Program-made: the position numbers and the translations under genes
The notes under the pieces: model-generated
Seen by the model: only the letters and a program-made list of their open reading frames with translations
Database searches by the model: none
Told to the model about the DNA's origin: nothing
Part shown: positions 17,223-23,659 of the stretch, in pieces
Position numbering within the stretch: the stretch's first letter is position 1
Layout of the letters: the number at the start of each line of letters is the position of its first letter
From: Bacteroidales bacterium
Lineage (GTDB): Bacteria > Bacteroidota > Bacteroidia > Bacteroidales > UBA3824
Assembly (NCBI GenBank): GCA_017535325.1
Contig: JAFXUC010000042.1
Coordinates: 1-49,902 of the forward strand
Reading direction: 5' to 3'
DNA: 49,902 nucleotides

Positions 17223-17298
17223 GAGCCGCAAGCATTGCGGCTCTACGTATAGGTCTCCGTAACGCGCCCCGTATGTAGAGCCGCAATGCTTGCGGCTC
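17223..17298. repeat. REP/BIME-like paired hairpin, copy 1
   Basis: Two 21-bp hairpins, GAGCCGCAA-GCA-TTGCGGCTC (17223-17243) and its inverse with a TGC loop (17278-17298), flank about 34 bases. The two units are inverted relative to each other, and the inversion extends through the adjacent TAC/GTA. A second copy lies at 21826-21900. Confidence 0.8.
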
Positions 17299-17315
17299 AA
17301 ACACATATATAAATT

Positions 17316-17352
17316 CCCCTACTGTGCTTAGTTTTGGCGCAGTGGGGTTTTT
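17316..17352 (+). terminator. intrinsic terminator before the first HTH gene
   Basis: CCCCTACTGTGC (17316-17327) pairs with GCGCAGTGGGG (17337-17347), with one bulge and one mismatch. TTTTT follows. It can end the WYL-operon transcript. The HTH start codon is 41 bases further on. Confidence 0.7.
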
Positions 17353-17392
17353 GTTTTGCGGAAAATTTAAATCCACAAAACTTTTTAGAAAA

Positions 17393-17632
17393 ATGACAGA
17401 AGAATTTCATTTGGGACATCTTATCCGCGAAGAACTCGACAGACAAAATCTCACGGTAGTATGGTTCGCAGAAGCCATAAACAGCGACCGTTCAAACTGT
17501 TACGACATCTTTGAACGTAAATTCATTAATCTCGAACTTTTGGAAAGAATTTCAAAGGTTTTGAAACGGAATTTTTTCAAGGATTTAGCAGAATATGAGG
17601 AAATTGTGGTGAAAATTCCGACACAAATGTAG
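17393..17632 (+). CDS. small HTH (XRE-like) protein, copy 1
   Basis: The protein is 79 aa, almost entirely a helix-turn-helix-like helical domain (HLGHLIREELDRQNLTVVWF, then SDRSNCYDIFERK and LLERISKVLKRNFF). This is the Cro/XRE style of DNA-binding fold. A paralogue of 77 aa at 19335 shares nearly all residues between positions 3 and 70, so this is a recent duplication. The ATG at 17393 is used because both copies share similarity from this codon on. It precedes a 4-TM gene. DNA target is unknown. Confidence 0.75.
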   Translation: MTEEFHLGHLIREELDRQNLTVVWFAEAINSDRSNCYDIFERKFINLELLERISKVLKRNFFKDLAEYEEIVVKIPTQM

Positions 17633-17682
17633 GACAGAATCCGACACGGATTGCTTGTTTCAGAAAAAACAAAAAACTAAAT

Positions 17683-18366
17683 TTGACAAAAATAATGTCT
17701 AACAATTTAAAATGTTCTATTATGCAAAAAATTATAAACAAATTAGTCTCTATGATTGACGACCTCAACATCGTCAGAAAGGGATTCAGAATTTTTTATT
17801 ATGTAATGGGAGTACTAAACGGATTACTGCCCGCAGTTTTGCTGCTCTGTATGTTGTCATGGGTTGGAATCGAGTATTCAAAAATCTCAACATTTTTCAA
17901 AGGTTGGTCTGATACAGTATTTCAGTTTATGCTATTTCTGTGGGTTGGAGTAACAACATTTATCTTTATTGTTACGCTCAAATATTGGACAAAACACGGC
18001 AACGACCTTGTCAACATCAAAAACCGTTACCCGAATATAACCTTTGTAGCCGATTTTATTCACACTTGCAACAATTCAGGCGTTTTCGTAAGCCTTTGTT
18101 CATTTACAGCATTTACAGTACTCGCCTATATTTTTATGGCGTTGACAGGTGAATTTAACTTCTATTTCAGAGGAAGGTTTTTGGGCTATCTGATTGTAGC
18201 AATTTTACTTATAATAACAGCGGCAGCCTTTTCGCTGTTACAAATTATGATTGTAAGTTTTATAACAGAGTCTATAAAACGCAAAATTCAGATGGCAACC
18301 GACTTGCAGGATGTTGCTGATATTATGAGAAGTTCTGAAATTATTAACAAACAGGAAACATTATGA
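17683..18366 (+). CDS. four-helix membrane protein of unknown function
   Basis: The protein is up to 227 aa with four hydrophobic segments in two pairs: about 42-68 and 82-104, then about 133-157 and 168-195. The C-terminal tail is charged. No family was recognised, although a paired-TM layout of this kind is seen in DUF2975-like regulators. Starts at 17683, 17695 or 17719 are all possible, and none has an obvious ribosome site. Its TGA overlaps the ATG of the next gene (ATGA), so the two proteins are translationally coupled and probably work together in the membrane. Confidence 0.65.
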   Translation: MTKIMSNNLKCSIMQKIINKLVSMIDDLNIVRKGFRIFYYVMGVLNGLLPAVLLLCMLSWVGIEYSKISTFFKGWSDTVFQFMLFLWVGVTTFIFIVTLKYWTKHGNDLVNIKNRYPNITFVADFIHTCNNSGVFVSLCSFTAFTVLAYIFMALTGEFNFYFRGRFLGYLIVAILLIITAAAFSLLQIMIVSFITESIKRKIQMATDLQDVADIMRSSEIINKQETL

Positions 18367-19028
18367 ACATACAAACAAACAATATGATACGCTGCAAAAA
18401 CTGCGGACGGCTGATCCCGTCAGAAAGCAGTTCGTGCCGGTATTGCGGAGAAGAATTAACAAACACCTCAGAATCAAAGGTTTCAGTCTCTGAAAGAAAT
18501 TCAACCGCAAAAAAACGCAAGAAAACAGCCAAATTTATCGTGCTTGGAATTTTTGCATTGTTTACTATAATCAGTGTCATAAATACGACGGATTTCAAGT
18601 TTTCAAAGTTGGTAAAAACTGAACAAACAGAGGCAGAGAAAACCGAGCACAGTTCTATAACCGTCAGGGAAATAGACAATCCGGTTGTGAGAAATGCGCC
18701 TAACAAAATGCGTGTAAAAATTATCCGTATAACATTGACAGATAATTGTACTATTGTTGTATGCACCGTTGACAACACACAAGGAGCGTATTCATATATC
18801 GCCATTGACCCCGAAACATATATCACCTTAAACGAGAGTGATATGGCGGTGGAGAAAATGATTGCAACTGACGGCATAAGCGTTTCGCCACAAAAAACCG
18901 CAATACCCAAAGGCAAAGTAGTATATTTTTCTTTGGTTTTTCCGCCAATAGACAGAGATACAAGGGTTTTGGATTTGGAAGAGTCAGGAGAAAACGGCTG
19001 GAAATTTTACGGAATACAATTAAAGTAA
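18363..19028 (+). CDS. zinc-ribbon single-TM protein
   Basis: The protein is 221 aa. A zinc ribbon lies near the N-terminus (CKNCGRLIPSESSSCRYCG, four cysteines as two CxxC pairs). A Lys-rich stretch and one membrane helix (about 57-76, FIVLGIFALFTIISVI) follow, then an extracytoplasmic ~140-aa beta-rich domain with no recognised family. The ribbon is predicted to be cytoplasmic. The start overlaps the stop of the 4-TM gene by 4 bases, which indicates coupling. Function is unknown. Confidence 0.7.
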   Translation: MNIQTNNMIRCKNCGRLIPSESSSCRYCGEELTNTSESKVSVSERNSTAKKRKKTAKFIVLGIFALFTIISVINTTDFKFSKLVKTEQTEAEKTEHSSITVREIDNPVVRNAPNKMRVKIIRITLTDNCTIVVCTVDNTQGAYSYIAIDPETYITLNESDMAVEKMIATDGISVSPQKTAIPKGKVVYFSLVFPPIDRDTRVLDLEESGENGWKFYGIQLK

Positions 19029-19055
19029 AACTCACAGAAAAAAGTGCATTGAAAA

Positions 19056-19088
19056 TTTGGCAAAGCCGGAAAAAGTTTGTTAACTTTA
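19056..19088 (+). promoter_or_regulatory. promoter of structured RNA / second HTH gene
   Basis: TTTG (19056-19059), 21-bp spacer, TAACTTTA (19081-19088), one mismatch to TAnnTTTG. Transcription would start near 19094, about 240 bases before the HTH start codon. Confidence 0.5.
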
Positions 19089-19093
19089 CGCAG

Positions 19094-19305
19094 AATTTTA
19101 ACATAGAATTTTCGGGCTTTGCGCTCTTATTCTCTATTTAGAAAAATCTGGTCAATTTTTGGTGAGAGAATAAGTCGCGAAAGGTTCACGCTATATGCGT
19201 GAGCCGTTTTTGCGCTTATTTATCACCAAAGGTTTACCAGAGCCTTCTAAATTTAAACAAGCACACAAAAAACGGCTACACGCTTTTTTTGTGCGCTTGT
19301 GTTTC
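19094..19305 (+). ncRNA. long rod-like structured RNA or 5' leader
   Basis: Bases 19137-19251 fold into one nearly continuous hairpin: TTTAGAA with TTCTAAA, TCTGGT with ACCAGA, TTTGGTGA with TCACCAAA, AATAAG with CTTATT, and TTCACGC with GCGTGAG at the tip. A segment before it (CTTATTCTCT, 19126-19135) is perfectly complementary to 19165-19174, which is inside the left arm. GCCGTTTTT (19203-19211) is complementary to AAAAACGGC (19268-19276) in the next hairpin. That hairpin has arms at about 19259-19272 and 19283-19298. Alternative folds are therefore possible. No protein frame explains the region. 6S, SRP and tmRNA were considered but no diagnostic motif was found. Confidence 0.5.
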
Positions 19306-19334
19306 GGGAAAAGAGTAAAAAACTTTTAGGAAAA

Positions 19335-19568
19335 ATGACAGGCGAATTTCATTTGGGACATCTTATCCGAGAAGAACTCGACCGGCAAAAACGCTCGGTA
19401 GCATGGTTTGCCGCAGCCATAAACAGCGACCGTTCAAACTGTTACGACATCTTTGAAAGAAAATTCATAAACATAGAACTTTTGGAAAGAATTTCAAAGG
19501 TTTTGAAAAGAAATTTCTTCAAAGATTTGGCGGAATACGAGGAAAGTGTGGTAAAAAATCCTACATAA
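19335..19568 (+). CDS. small HTH (XRE-like) protein, copy 2
   Basis: The protein is 77 aa and a paralogue of the 79-aa HTH protein at 17393. It carries the same LIREELDRQ, NSDRSNCYDIFERKFIN and ERISKVLKRNFFKDLAEYEE blocks. Nucleotide similarity starts about 15 bases before the ATG and continues about 50 bases after the stop (a shared TCCGACAC.GATTGCTTG tail). Unlike copy 1 it sits behind the structured RNA. It may be a DNA-binding regulator, and the direct repeat could support recombination that deletes the 1.9 kb between the copies. Confidence 0.75.
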   Translation: MTGEFHLGHLIREELDRQKRSVAWFAAAINSDRSNCYDIFERKFINIELLERISKVLKRNFFKDLAEYEESVVKNPT

Positions 19569-19651
19569 GTGTAGGAAAAATTCCGACACTGATTGCTTGG
19601 AAGGAAATTTCAAAAAGAGTATATTTGGCAAAATAAATAAATTACAAAATT

Positions 19652-20401
19652 ATGAAACAGAAAATTTTACTAATCGCGTTTATCGTTGGGTTATTACCAC
19701 AACTTGCTAACGCTCAATGGTTTTGGGAATCTGCCGAAAGTTTATTTGAACAAGGCATGAAATACTTAAAATCCAAAGATTATAATAATGCAATTACCTA
19801 TTTCTCGGAATCAGGGAAAAAGGGTAATGCAAAAGCTTACAATGCACTTGGTAATATGTATATAAAAGGTATGGGTGTTAATAAAAATTATACTCAAGCA
19901 TACAATTATTTTGTATCTGCCTATAATACTAATGCTAATAGTCGTGCAGCAAATTATTGGCTGGGGTATTGTTACTATACAGGATTTGGTACGAATCAAA
20001 ACTTAAATAAAGCCTATCAATTTTTTAAAACCGCTGCCGATAAAGGTCATCCTCGTAGTAATAGATATTTAGGCATAATGTATTATTTTGGAGATGGACT
20101 TCCTAAAAACTATAATAATGCCGTTTACTATTTCAATATTGCAGCAAATGATGGAGATGTGATTGCTCAAATGTTTATGGGCGTATGTTATTACGATGGA
20201 ACAGGAGTCGTAAAGGATAGTAATTTAGGTCGTTCATATTTGGAAAAATCTGCAAAACAAGGGAATAGACTAGCAAGTGAATTATTAAATAATTATGAAT
20301 CTTGGTGGCGCAAAGGATATAAAATGATAGACGGATTGGCTGATTATATACCTTATTTTGGAACAGGATGGCGTATTGGCCAAGCTTTGGTGGGTGAATA
20401 A
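19652..20401 (+). CDS. secreted Sel1-repeat protein
   Basis: The protein is 249 aa with a signal peptide ending ANAQ (about residue 22). At least four Sel1-like repeats of ~36 residues follow (motifs AKAYNALGNMYIKGMGV, NYWLGYCYYTGFGT, NRYLGIMYYFGDGL, QMFMGVCYYDGTGV). Sel1 repeats form alpha-solenoids for protein binding. The gene is clearly more AT-rich than its neighbours, as is the nuclease gene 11 bp downstream, so the two look like a single transferred unit. The specific role is unknown. Export of this protein makes a direct complex with the cytoplasmic nuclease unlikely. Confidence 0.8.
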   Translation: MKQKILLIAFIVGLLPQLANAQWFWESAESLFEQGMKYLKSKDYNNAITYFSESGKKGNAKAYNALGNMYIKGMGVNKNYTQAYNYFVSAYNTNANSRAANYWLGYCYYTGFGTNQNLNKAYQFFKTAADKGHPRSNRYLGIMYYFGDGLPKNYNNAVYYFNIAANDGDVIAQMFMGVCYYDGTGVVKDSNLGRSYLEKSAKQGNRLASELLNNYESWWRKGYKMIDGLADYIPYFGTGWRIGQALVGE

Positions 20402-20412
20402 AAAATAGTGTT

Positions 20413-21522
20413 ATGGCAAAATTATCAGATATAGAGCATTTAATTTTTGATTTGTATGAAATTATAAAAGATTATAAATCAAATATTTACCAGAATTTAT
20501 TTACTTCAATATCAGACACGTTTTATCGTGAAAATTATCATAGCGATATATTGTGCTATCTTTTCAACTTTGATATTGCAAAGGAAGAGTTGATAAAATG
20601 GATAAACGAAAAAAAGGGGCTGAGTATTGATTTTGAAAAGTATAACGGTGGTGATGTTGTAAGAGAAAAAAAATTCAGAGATATTACTTTGTATTCGAGA
20701 GATAACCAGAATGCTATTATTATTGAAAACAAGTCTAATAATGCTAATGACCAAGAAAAACAGATTTTCAGATACGTTAAAAGCATAGAATTTGAAAATG
20801 CGAGTGTTGACGGCATTTTGTACATCAATAAGTTTTCAAAAGAGGTTCCAGAACATTCTAATTGGAAAGATGAATACAATGAAATAAAGGATAAGTTGTT
20901 AATTACGAACTTAATAGGCGATGAAAGCTTAGAAACGTTAATAGAAAGAATTCTCAGAAATTCAAAGACGGATTCTAAACTAAATACTATCGCCACAGAA
21001 ATAATAAATCTATTCAAAATTATAACAATGGGAAGTATGAATAAAGAAATATCAGAAATGTATGAAATGATTTGCAAAAGCCAAGTCAAGGATAAGTTTT
21101 TAAAGATTTTTGAATCTTTGAATCAATTTCCAAAAATGTTTACAAACAAATACATTGATGAAGTAAAAGCTTTGAAAGAAAAGTATGAAGTTGGAAAAAT
21201 TGATATTTGGTCAGAAGAAACTCGAAGTGTTATTTTTATTCATTTTATAAAGTTAGAAATCAAGCTCTCAATAGATATAGAATTTTATGATTTGTATTAT
21301 GATATTTCAATTATAAAACAAAATCATAAGGACACAAAAACAAACGACGAAGGTATTATTATAATAAAAAATAATACTAAAAGTTGGCCTTTTGGAAATG
21401 AAATTGTGAATAATGGATTCACCAAACGTTATCGTACTTCAAGGAAAAGTGCCTTTGATAAGGATACTCTTATAAATGATATAAGAAAAGTGTTGGATGC
21501 CTTTGATTTGCAAAAAAAATGA
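20413..21522 (+). CDS. PD-(D/E)XK nuclease superfamily protein
   Basis: The protein is 369 aa. The N-terminal third has the nuclease pattern of the PDDEXK_4 type: a conserved YHSDILCYLFN block, then RDITLYS (Asp) and IIIENKSNNAND (E-x-K core), followed by QIFRYV. The rest is helical and probably substrate-specific. Relatives are found scattered in accessory regions, and some are linked to phage defence, but no defence partner is visible here. Base composition is strongly AT-rich, unlike the flanks, which suggests transfer. No integrase or att site was seen. It follows the Sel1 gene by 11 bp. Confidence 0.72.
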   Translation: MAKLSDIEHLIFDLYEIIKDYKSNIYQNLFTSISDTFYRENYHSDILCYLFNFDIAKEELIKWINEKKGLSIDFEKYNGGDVVREKKFRDITLYSRDNQNAIIIENKSNNANDQEKQIFRYVKSIEFENASVDGILYINKFSKEVPEHSNWKDEYNEIKDKLLITNLIGDESLETLIERILRNSKTDSKLNTIATEIINLFKIITMGSMNKEISEMYEMICKSQVKDKFLKIFESLNQFPKMFTNKYIDEVKALKEKYEVGKIDIWSEETRSVIFIHFIKLEIKLSIDIEFYDLYYDISIIKQNHKDTKTNDEGIIIIKNNTKSWPFGNEIVNNGFTKRYRTSRKSAFDKDTLINDIRKVLDAFDLQKK

Positions 21523-21574
21523 TCAAGTATATCCAAAAACTTTTGAACAAATATAATACAAAAATATTACAATC

Positions 21575-21796
21575 ATGCCCAGAGTTTTTGAAATCACCCC
21601 CAAGCGTACAAAACGCGCCAACGGAACGGTTTTAACGCCGGAAATGAAAGTTACCGTTACGACAAAGATTAACACTTCAACGCCGTTTTATAACGGTGCG
21701 GTTGAGGTTTGTCAGGCGTATATGAGGATTTACGGTTTCGATTACAAAAAAGCAAATTGCAATCAAGGAGATTTTGTTTTCAGGGCGTTGGATTGA
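21575..21796 (+). CDS. small conserved Bacteroidota protein of unknown function
   Basis: The protein is 73 aa, beginning MPRVFEITPKRTKRANGTVL and ending with a YGFDYKKANCNQGDF segment. Small proteins of this type recur in Bacteroidota accessory DNA; no function is known to me. Its 3' half (21668-21784) is repeated almost perfectly at 22412-22529, and a decayed third copy of the YMRIYGFDY region lies at 23506-23549. It ends 29 bp before a paired-hairpin repeat. Confidence 0.6.
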   Translation: MPRVFEITPKRTKRANGTVLTPEMKVTVTTKINTSTPFYNGAVEVCQAYMRIYGFDYKKANCNQGDFVFRALD

Positions 21797-21825
21797 ACAC
21801 GGAGATTTTTATATTTGCCGAGCCA

Positions 21826-21900
21826 AGCCGCAAGCATTGCGGCTCTACGTGTAGGATTCCGTAACGCACCTCGTATGTAGAGCCGCAATGCTTGCGGCTC
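21826..21900. repeat. REP/BIME-like paired hairpin, copy 2
   Basis: Same element as at 17223-17298. The left hairpin is AGCCGCAA-GCA-TTGCGGCT (21826-21844) and the right is 21880-21900. They are separated by a similar spacer (CTACGTGTAGG ... CGTATGTA). CCGAGCC/GGCTCGG extends the outer inversion. Confidence 0.8.
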
Positions 21901-21924
21901 GGTAGATATAGGGTAAAAATATTT

Positions 21925-21957
21925 TTTTGAAGGTTTGAAAAAAACTTTGTAGTTTTG
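21925..21957 (+). promoter_or_regulatory. promoter of the RelB-like antitoxin gene
   Basis: TTTTG (21925-21929), a 20-bp spacer, and TAGTTTTG (21950-21957), followed by GCG. The ATG is 23 bases downstream. Confidence 0.6.
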
Positions 21958-21979
21958 CGAAAAAGAAATTAAAAACAAT

Positions 21980-22240
21980 ATGGAGACTTTAACAGAGAAA
22001 AGAAACAGACCTGTCAGAAATTTAAACAGGTTTGAAATAAATCCGCAAACTATTGAGGCTCAACTCTTAATAGCATATTTAAAATCGTTGAGTTTCGTAA
22101 AGTTTTTGGACGAGGAGGATTTGCCGGTTTCGGAAGACGTTCCTAATGAAACCACTTTGAAAGCAATGAAAGACGCCGAAGAAGGCCGCACATACAAAGG
22201 CGCAAATTCAGTAAAAGAATTGATGGATTATTTAAATTAA
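21980..22240 (+). CDS. RelB/DinJ-like antitoxin
   Basis: The protein is 86 aa. The C-terminal pattern (LKAMKDAEEG, then YKGANSVKELMDYLN) is common in Bacteroidota antitoxins that pair with YafQ/RelE-type mRNA interferases. A toxin-like frame overlaps its stop but is broken (22236-22361), so the antitoxin is probably an orphan. It has its own promoter. N-terminal residues about 1-20 are basic and could contribute to DNA binding. The family call rests on pattern recognition only. Confidence 0.6.
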   Translation: METLTEKRNRPVRNLNRFEINPQTIEAQLLIAYLKSLSFVKFLDEEDLPVSEDVPNETTLKAMKDAEEGRTYKGANSVKELMDYLN

Positions 22241-22361
22241 ATCAATCCCCAAAAGTAAACACCCTGAAATAGAAAAAGTTTTCGATATTTTAAACGAAAG
22301 CGGTACATTACCATTGATACCGTATAAAACCCACAAATTAATCGGAGAATATAGCGGATAA
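22236..22361 (+). pseudogene. remnant of YafQ/RelE-like toxin
   Basis: The frame overlapping the antitoxin stop encodes a fragment with HPEIEKVFDILNESGTLPL and YKTHKLIGEYSG, which resembles the middle of YafQ-like mRNA interferases. It lacks an initiating ATG and the usual N-terminal strand. It stops at TAA 22359-22361, exactly where the catalytic C-terminal half (the GYRECHI region in relatives) should begin. It is therefore a truncated, probably inactive gene. After the stop the same frame runs into a duplicated piece of the 73-aa gene. Confidence 0.55.
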
Positions 22362-22411
22362 CGTAATCAGTTTAACGAGGATTGGAAGTCATTCAAAACT
22401 ATTCAAAAAGT

Positions 22412-22529
22412 ATTAACACTTCAACGCCGTTTTTTGAGCGGTGCGGTTGAGGTTTGTCAGGCGTATATGAGGATTTACGGTTTCGATTACAAAAAAGCAA
22501 ATTGCAATCAAGGAGATTTTGTTTTCAGG
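22412..22529 (+). repeat. partial duplicate of the 73-aa gene (3' half)
   Basis: Nearly identical to 21668-21784. The only difference is a short block near the left end (TTTTATAACGG versus TTTTTTGAGCGG, net +1 base). The original reading frame is therefore broken before the repeat continues. The copy ends at the shared TTTTCAGG, and the C-terminal codons differ. The near identity suggests a recent duplication or gene conversion. Confidence 0.75.
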
Positions 22530-22542
22530 ACAGTAGGGTAAA

Positions 22543-23169
22543 TTATATATGCCTGCCGTTATACCTCTCCACTTCGGCTCGTATCACCTTTTTCATTTTG
22601 TCCCAATCTGCCTGCTCAAACATATACGGCATAGGCTGAGGGTCGGCGTCTTCAAAATATGACATACTAAGTAATGCACGGTATTCTGAACCGTCAGTGT
22701 ATTTTTTTAGATATAATTGCATAAGTTCTTCAAAACTAAAATGTTGTAACAGAATATATATATCTACAAAATCTTTTTTGGTACCGCGCCCGATAATCGC
22801 GTTGACTTTCATTGCTGCAATATCCTTGACGGAAGCCAATCTGATACCGTCTTCTTCAATGCAGTTTTCAAGCCACGGATAATCGTAATTTACAATATCA
22901 ACTTTAATGTCATTGATGGAGTAAATTTTTATACGCTTTGTACATGATATTTGCGTTACTGATTTAAAGTTTGATTTCAAAATTTGTGTTACTTCGTCAA
23001 AATCTTCTGTCGCAAAGCCGAAAAAATCAAGATCAACCGAGCGTCTGTGCCCGTATTGAAGCGCAAGTGCCGTGCCGCCGACAAGCCGCGTTTCACTCAA
23101 CACCGGCAACCTCATCAACCCTTTTAAGAGTTCCATTGTGTCGGAAAAGACTGTCTGAAATGAGAACAT
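22543..23169 (-). CDS. AbiEii/AbiGii-family nucleotidyltransferase toxin
   Basis: The protein is 208 aa. It has the nucleotidyltransferase signature of AbiEii-like toxins: LVGGTALALQYGHRRSVDLDFF (G-G-T and D-x-D), then VKVDIVNYD-type strand residues and the DIAAMKVNAIIGRGTKKDFVDIYIL block. Type IV toxins of this class transfer nucleotides to RNA or other targets and stall growth. The ATG at 23169 has a strong GGAGG ribosome site 8 bases upstream, so it is preferred over a start further upstream. It overlaps the 3' end of the DUF6922 gene by 46 bases. The pair probably acts in plasmid/island stabilisation or phage defence. Confidence 0.82.
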   Translation of the reverse strand: MFSFQTVFSDTMELLKGLMRLPVLSETRLVGGTALALQYGHRRSVDLDFFGFATEDFDEVTQILKSNFKSVTQISCTKRIKIYSINDIKVDIVNYDYPWLENCIEEDGIRLASVKDIAAMKVNAIIGRGTKKDFVDIYILLQHFSFEELMQLYLKKYTDGSEYRALLSMSYFEDADPQPMPYMFEQADWDKMKKVIRAEVERYNGRHI

Positions 23170-23429
23170 CTGTAATCCTCCTTTTTTGTGTGTGAAATCG
23201 TGCAGATAAACGACAGACATACAGGATCAAGACTACGCATTTTCTTACATTCTGCAACGATTTTGTCAAGACCATAATAATGCCAGATTATGCGCCAATC
23301 TTCCATCTGACCGTATTCTAATGTGCGTTGAATAATATACGACGGATATTTGTCCATTGACAAATCCCGCGTATCAACGTCCCAAAACAGATTTTTCGTA
23401 AAACTCTGTAAACATTCACTGTTGCTCAT
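23124..23429 (-). CDS. DUF6922-domain protein, probable AbiEii antitoxin
   Basis: The protein is 101 aa. The block FWDVDTRDLSMDKYPSYIIQ, with RTLEYGQMEDWRIIWHYYG and RSLDPVCLSF, is typical of DUF6922 proteins, which regularly precede AbiEii nucleotidyltransferases in Bacteroidota. It is first in the minus-strand pair. Its coding end overlaps the AbiEii start by 46 bases in another frame, so the AbiEii ribosome site lies within this gene. The antitoxin role is inferred from gene order. Confidence 0.72.
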   Translation of the reverse strand: MSNSECLQSFTKNLFWDVDTRDLSMDKYPSYIIQRTLEYGQMEDWRIIWHYYGLDKIVAECKKMRSLDPVCLSFICTISHTKKEDYRCSHFRQSFPTQWNS

Positions 23430-23505
23430 AGTCTGATGTAATCTATTTTGTGCAAAGGAAATATTTTTTTCGGGATTTTACAAATGTTTTTCAAATAAAA
23501 TATTT

Positions 23506-23549
23506 TTGAAGGTTTGTAAGGTGTATATGAGGTTGTACGGTTTTGATTA
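23506..23549 (+). repeat. decayed third fragment of the 73-aa gene
   Basis: GAAGGTTTGTAAGGTGTATATGAGG and GTACGGTTTTGATTA resemble the segment encoding EVCQAYMRIYGFDY in the 73-aa gene at 21575, with several substitutions and a stop. It is a small relic between the antitoxin start and asnA. Confidence 0.5.
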
Positions 23550-23615
23550 ACACACTCTTTTTTCCCTCGCAAAAGATTTTCAGAAAACTTTTTTACGAAA
23601 TCAAATATTTTTTGC

Positions 23616-23623
23616 TATTTTTG
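23616..23623 (+). promoter_or_regulatory. -7 box of asnA
   Basis: TATTTTTG matches TAnnTTTG, 36 bases before the asnA ATG at 23660. Confidence 0.5.
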
Positions 23624-23659
23624 CAAAAATAATGTTTTTAAGTATAACAGACAATAAAA

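Noticed and set aside
17223..17298. CRISPR array
   Set aside because: Only two inverted hairpin units with one spacer; no regularly spaced direct repeats and no cas genes.
17101..17376. 91-codon minus-strand frame across the hairpin repeat (and a similar 71-codon one at 21763-21978)
   Set aside because: The shared residues (EPQALRLYIRGAL) are simply the translated repeat; frames of this kind recur wherever the repeat occurs.
19094..19305. 6S RNA, SRP RNA or tmRNA at the rod-like RNA
   Set aside because: No large central bubble of 6S type, no GGAAGGAAGCAG-like SRP loop, no tRNA-like ends with TTCGA and CCA; kept as unassigned.
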